Of a DNA stretch of 15,206 nucleotides, positions 13,200 to 15,206 are shown in pieces (the stretch's first letter is position 1; each line of letters begins with the position of its first letter). The notes below the pieces were generated by a model that was not told the origin of the DNA, searched no databases, and saw nothing but the letters and a program-made list of their open reading frames with translations. A program made the position numbers and the translations under genes. The stretch is from Patescibacteria group bacterium. Its GTDB lineage: Bacteria > Patescibacteriota > Minisyncoccia > Phycocordibacterales > EsbW-18. Where the stretch lies: assembly GCA_030917725.1 (NCBI GenBank), contig JAUPUE010000008.1:1-15206 (forward strand), read 5' to 3'.

Positions 13200-14186
13200 A
13201 TGAACTCATCAGAATACCTACGAGAAACAATAGATGTTGTTCGTCAGATTGAAACCCGTTTCCTCGAACTTGGTGCGCGTCTCTACTCCATCAAAGAAAA
13301 ACAGCTATGGAGAGAAACATACGACAGTTTTCCCGAGTTTCTAAAAGCGGCCAAAATCAGCGAAGGTATGGCCTCAATCCTATCCAGCATTCACAAGAAT
13401 TATATTGTTGAGGGCAATGTAGACGCCAAGCGACTGGAAGGAGCAGGCTACTCCAATCTCTATGAAAGTATTCCCTTCATCGAAACAGAGGGCATTGAGT
13501 CCGCAGTCATCAAAGCCCAGACACTTTCACGGAGTGAAATAATTAAAGAAAAACGAGAAGTCGTTTCTTCACTTACGGGAGATGAGATTGTTTATGTATT
13601 AAGAAACGAAGCGATGCCGGGTTATGTAAAGGTTGGTTTCACTCGTACCTCACTCGAAGAAAGAATTCGCTCGCTTGATACTACTGGCGTACCACTTCCT
13701 TTTGAATGTTTTTATGCCGCACGAGTGAAAAACTGCCGTGATGTAGAAAAACTTCTTCATGATGCTTTTCTCAATAATCGCGTGCGATCTAACAGAGAAT
13801 TTTTTGAAATAGCTCCTGAGCGGATTGTGTCCGCAATTAAGTTGGCAGAGATTGAGAACATAACTCCAAAGAAGGATTTTGTTGAATCGGAGGAAGACCA
13901 AAAAGCACTTAATGAGGCGCGAGAAAAGCGTTCTGCGTTTAACTTCGGCATGGTTAACATTCCAATCGGGTCTGAGATTGTTTTTGTGAATGATGAGAAT
14001 ATTCGTGCCAAGGTCGTGAAGCTGAGTGGTAAGCGCAGCATTGAGTTTAACGGAGAGATGACAAGCCCTTCAACCGCTGCCCAGAAGGTTCTTGGATACG
14101 CATATAACGTACAGGGAACAGTGTATTGGATGTATCAAGGAGAAACACTCGATGAACGCAGACGAAGACTTGAAGGGGAAGAATAG
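13200..14186 (+). CDS. GIY-YIG nuclease-type (T5orf172/MUG113) protein with RAMA-like C-terminus
   Basis: A 328-aa protein in three parts. Residues 1-120 are helical, with an LYSIKEKQLWRETYDSFPEFLKAA block that I cannot name and that may bind DNA. Residues 128-215 fit the T5orf172/MUG113 branch of the GIY-YIG superfamily: EIVYVLRN, YVKVGFTR, R155 or R157 in the following helix, E183 in VEKLLHDAF, and REFFEI (199-204). Residues 250-322 (IPIGSEIVFV, FNGEMTSPSTAAQKVLG, VYWMYQGETLDERR) resemble the RAMA domain, found with DNA methylases and restriction systems and thought to read modified DNA. A mobile or defence role is inferred. AAGGA (13187-13191) lies 8 nt before the ATG. It is AT-richer than rnc. 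The next gene overlaps its last 35 nt. Confidence 0.85.
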   Translation: MNSSEYLRETIDVVRQIETRFLELGARLYSIKEKQLWRETYDSFPEFLKAAKISEGMASILSSIHKNYIVEGNVDAKRLEGAGYSNLYESIPFIETEGIESAVIKAQTLSRSEIIKEKREVVSSLTGDEIVYVLRNEAMPGYVKVGFTRTSLEERIRSLDTTGVPLPFECFYAARVKNCRDVEKLLHDAFLNNRVRSNREFFEIAPERIVSAIKLAEIENITPKKDFVESEEDQKALNEAREKRSAFNFGMVNIPIGSEIVFVNDENIRAKVVKLSGKRSIEFNGEMTSPSTAAQKVLGYAYNVQGTVYWMYQGETLDERRRRLEGEE

Positions 14187-15045
14187 TTGCTGCATGGAAA
14201 TGCCCAACGATCAAAAAATATCTAGTGGAGAAGAGAACCAATTAAATCCAACAGAATTGGGCATCATTGATGATGTGAGTTTGAGTACGAAGAAATATAT
14301 TTCCCAACGATGGGGTAACGGATTCTATATCGCCGGAGGAGTTTTGATTCTTGGTGGGTTCTTTTTTCCACCCTTTTGGTTTATTGCACTCTTGTGGTTT
14401 GTTATCGGCTTTGCGATAGCAAGAAGCAAGGTCTATACCGAATTTTTTAAACAATTCGCGACAAACAATCATTTTGTTTACGAAGAAAAAGGTGATCTCG
14501 GTTCTGTTGTGGGAACTCTTTTTGGAAGAGGGCACACTCGGGGAATGAGTCATGTGGTGAGCGGAGTACAGCAAGCGCTTCCGATCAGATTTTTTGTCTA
14601 TCAATACACTGAGGGGCAAGGTAAGTCACAATCGACGCATCAATTTACTGTGGCAGAGCTTGTCTTCGGTGGGAGTCTCCCTGATATCATCGTGGATTCA
14701 AAGGATGATATGTATGTCGATGGGGGATTCTTTAGCAAATTCAAATCTCTTGAACTTGGTAATGGATTTGATGATGTGTTTACGCTCAAAGTTCCTGAGG
14801 ATCTTGAAATAGAGGCACTCGAAGTATTCACGCCCGAGATTATGGAACAGCTTATGAGTAGGGGGAGGGGATACAGCTTCGAATTCATTGGCACAAAGCT
14901 CTATGTGTGGAAGCCGGGAGTCGCGCGAACCTCCGCACAGCTCCGCGAGCATCTCTCGCTCGCTCAGTATTTCATTACTGCTCTTGCTCCGCGCCTTACA
15001 CGACTTTCGGATGATGTTGAGGCATACCGCGCAACAAAGAGATAG
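14152..15045 (+). CDS. Two-TM membrane protein with cytoplasmic DUF3137-like domain
   Basis: With the ATG at 14152 the product is 297 aa. This start is chosen for AAGGAG (14137-14142) at 9 nt; the frame is open upstream to an ATG at 14092, and 14194 is another candidate. Residues 1-55 are polar. Two hydrophobic stretches, about 59-72 and 74-90, joined by FFPPF, form a membrane hairpin. The rest is soluble with alternating strands. FDDVFTLKVPEDLEIEALEVFTPEIMEQLM (about 229-258), followed by YSFEFIGTKLYVW, resembles DUF3137 proteins of unknown function; this is a remembered likeness, not a search. It ends in a helical AYRATKR tail. It overlaps the GIY-YIG gene by 35 nt in another frame, so the two are probably translationally coupled. 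Confidence 0.8.
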   Translation: MNADEDLKGKNSCCMEMPNDQKISSGEENQLNPTELGIIDDVSLSTKKYISQRWGNGFYIAGGVLILGGFFFPPFWFIALLWFVIGFAIARSKVYTEFFKQFATNNHFVYEEKGDLGSVVGTLFGRGHTRGMSHVVSGVQQALPIRFFVYQYTEGQGKSQSTHQFTVAELVFGGSLPDIIVDSKDDMYVDGGFFSKFKSLELGNGFDDVFTLKVPEDLEIEALEVFTPEIMEQLMSRGRGYSFEFIGTKLYVWKPGVARTSAQLREHLSLAQYFITALAPRLTRLSDDVEAYRATKR

Positions 15046-15050
15046 AACCA

Positions 15051-15078
15051 TTGACTTTTCCTATATTTGGTGCATACT
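15051..15078 (+). promoter_or_regulatory. Promoter of the gene at the window end
   Basis: TTGACT (15051-15056), 16-bp spacer, CATACT (15073-15078), the strongest -35 in the window. The predicted start near 15085 leaves a leader of about 67 nt. GATTGG (15079-15084) and CCAATC (15094-15099) form an inverted repeat with a 9-nt loop right at the start site, a possible operator or 5' hairpin. Confidence 0.6.
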
Positions 15079-15151
15079 GATTGGAAATCAAGGCCAATCG
15101 GGTCTTTGATCGTGTTCTTCGTCAATGTTTCACTCTTTGGAGGAAACCCCA

Positions 15152-15206
15152 GTGCTCAAGCGCATCTTGATGTTCATCGCAGTTCTCGTGGTTTTCATGG
15201 CCGCCT
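15152..15206 (+). CDS. Start of an exported or membrane protein, 3' partial
   Basis: GTG start with GGAGG (15139-15143) 8 nt upstream and a good promoter 75 nt away. The 18 codons present read MLKRILMFIAVLVVFMAA: two positive charges, then a long hydrophobic run. This is the n- and h-region of a signal peptide or a first membrane anchor. The gene continues past the window, so nothing more can be said about function. Confidence 0.75.
   Translation, partial: MLKRILMFIAVLVVFMAA

Noticed and set aside
1..15206. CRISPR array, rRNA genes or insertion sequences
   Set aside because: No regularly spaced repeats of CRISPR size, no rRNA-like sequence and no transposase motifs were seen on either strand.

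Overview
The window looks like a chromosome segment of a Candidate Phyla Radiation (Patescibacteria) bacterium, probably of the Parcubacteria group. The evidence is compact single-copy housekeeping genes, a threonyl-tRNA synthetase without its N-terminal TGS domain, a DnaE that ends soon after its OB fold, a compact C4 zinc-ribbon bL32, a tRNA without encoded CCA, and several promoters that appear to start transcription at the initiator codon. TGA, TAG and TAA all act as stops, so the code is the standard bacterial one. The lineage is inferred from gene architecture and was not tested by phylogeny.

Layout. 1-2087 (+) is the end of a dcw-type wall cluster: the transpeptidase half of FtsI, then murF. 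2088-2158 holds a 7-bp-periodic tandem repeat, followed by tRNA-Glu(CTC) at 2159-2233. An AT-rich gene with a HEPN-like RX4H motif starts 5 nt after the tRNA. Next come tag (3-methyladenine glycosylase I), an unrecognised protein with ADP-ribosyltransferase-like motifs, and a small HExxH metallopeptidase. 4429-9585 is a minus-strand block of dnaE upstream and thrS downstream. A 207-bp gap between them carries a long GC-rich inverted repeat and a second 7-bp tandem repeat that runs into the thrS -10 box.

9677-10577 (+) is a self-contained two-gene unit of unknown function, with its own promoter, strong Shine-Dalgarno sites, a different codon style and a large terminal hairpin. 10612-13178 (+) is an RNA-processing and translation set: rnhB, rpmF, a nusB-Nudix fusion, and rnc. 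13200-15049 holds accessory genes: a three-part protein with a GIY-YIG nuclease domain and a RAMA-like C-terminus, overlapped by a two-TM membrane protein. The last 160 bases hold a promoter and the first 18 codons of an exported or membrane protein.

How the genes fit together. The core genes cover wall synthesis (FtsI, MurF), DNA replication and repair (DnaE, RNase HII, Tag), and translation or RNA maturation (tRNA-Glu, ThrRS, bL32, NusB, RNase III). The most unusual content lies in the connections: the tRNA-mRNA junction, the paired 7-mer repeats, the likely leaderless promoters, SD-led mini-ORFs that end in an ATGA overlap with the next gene, the fused Nudix domain lacking its usual catalytic Glu, and the foreign-looking cassette between dnaE and rnhB.
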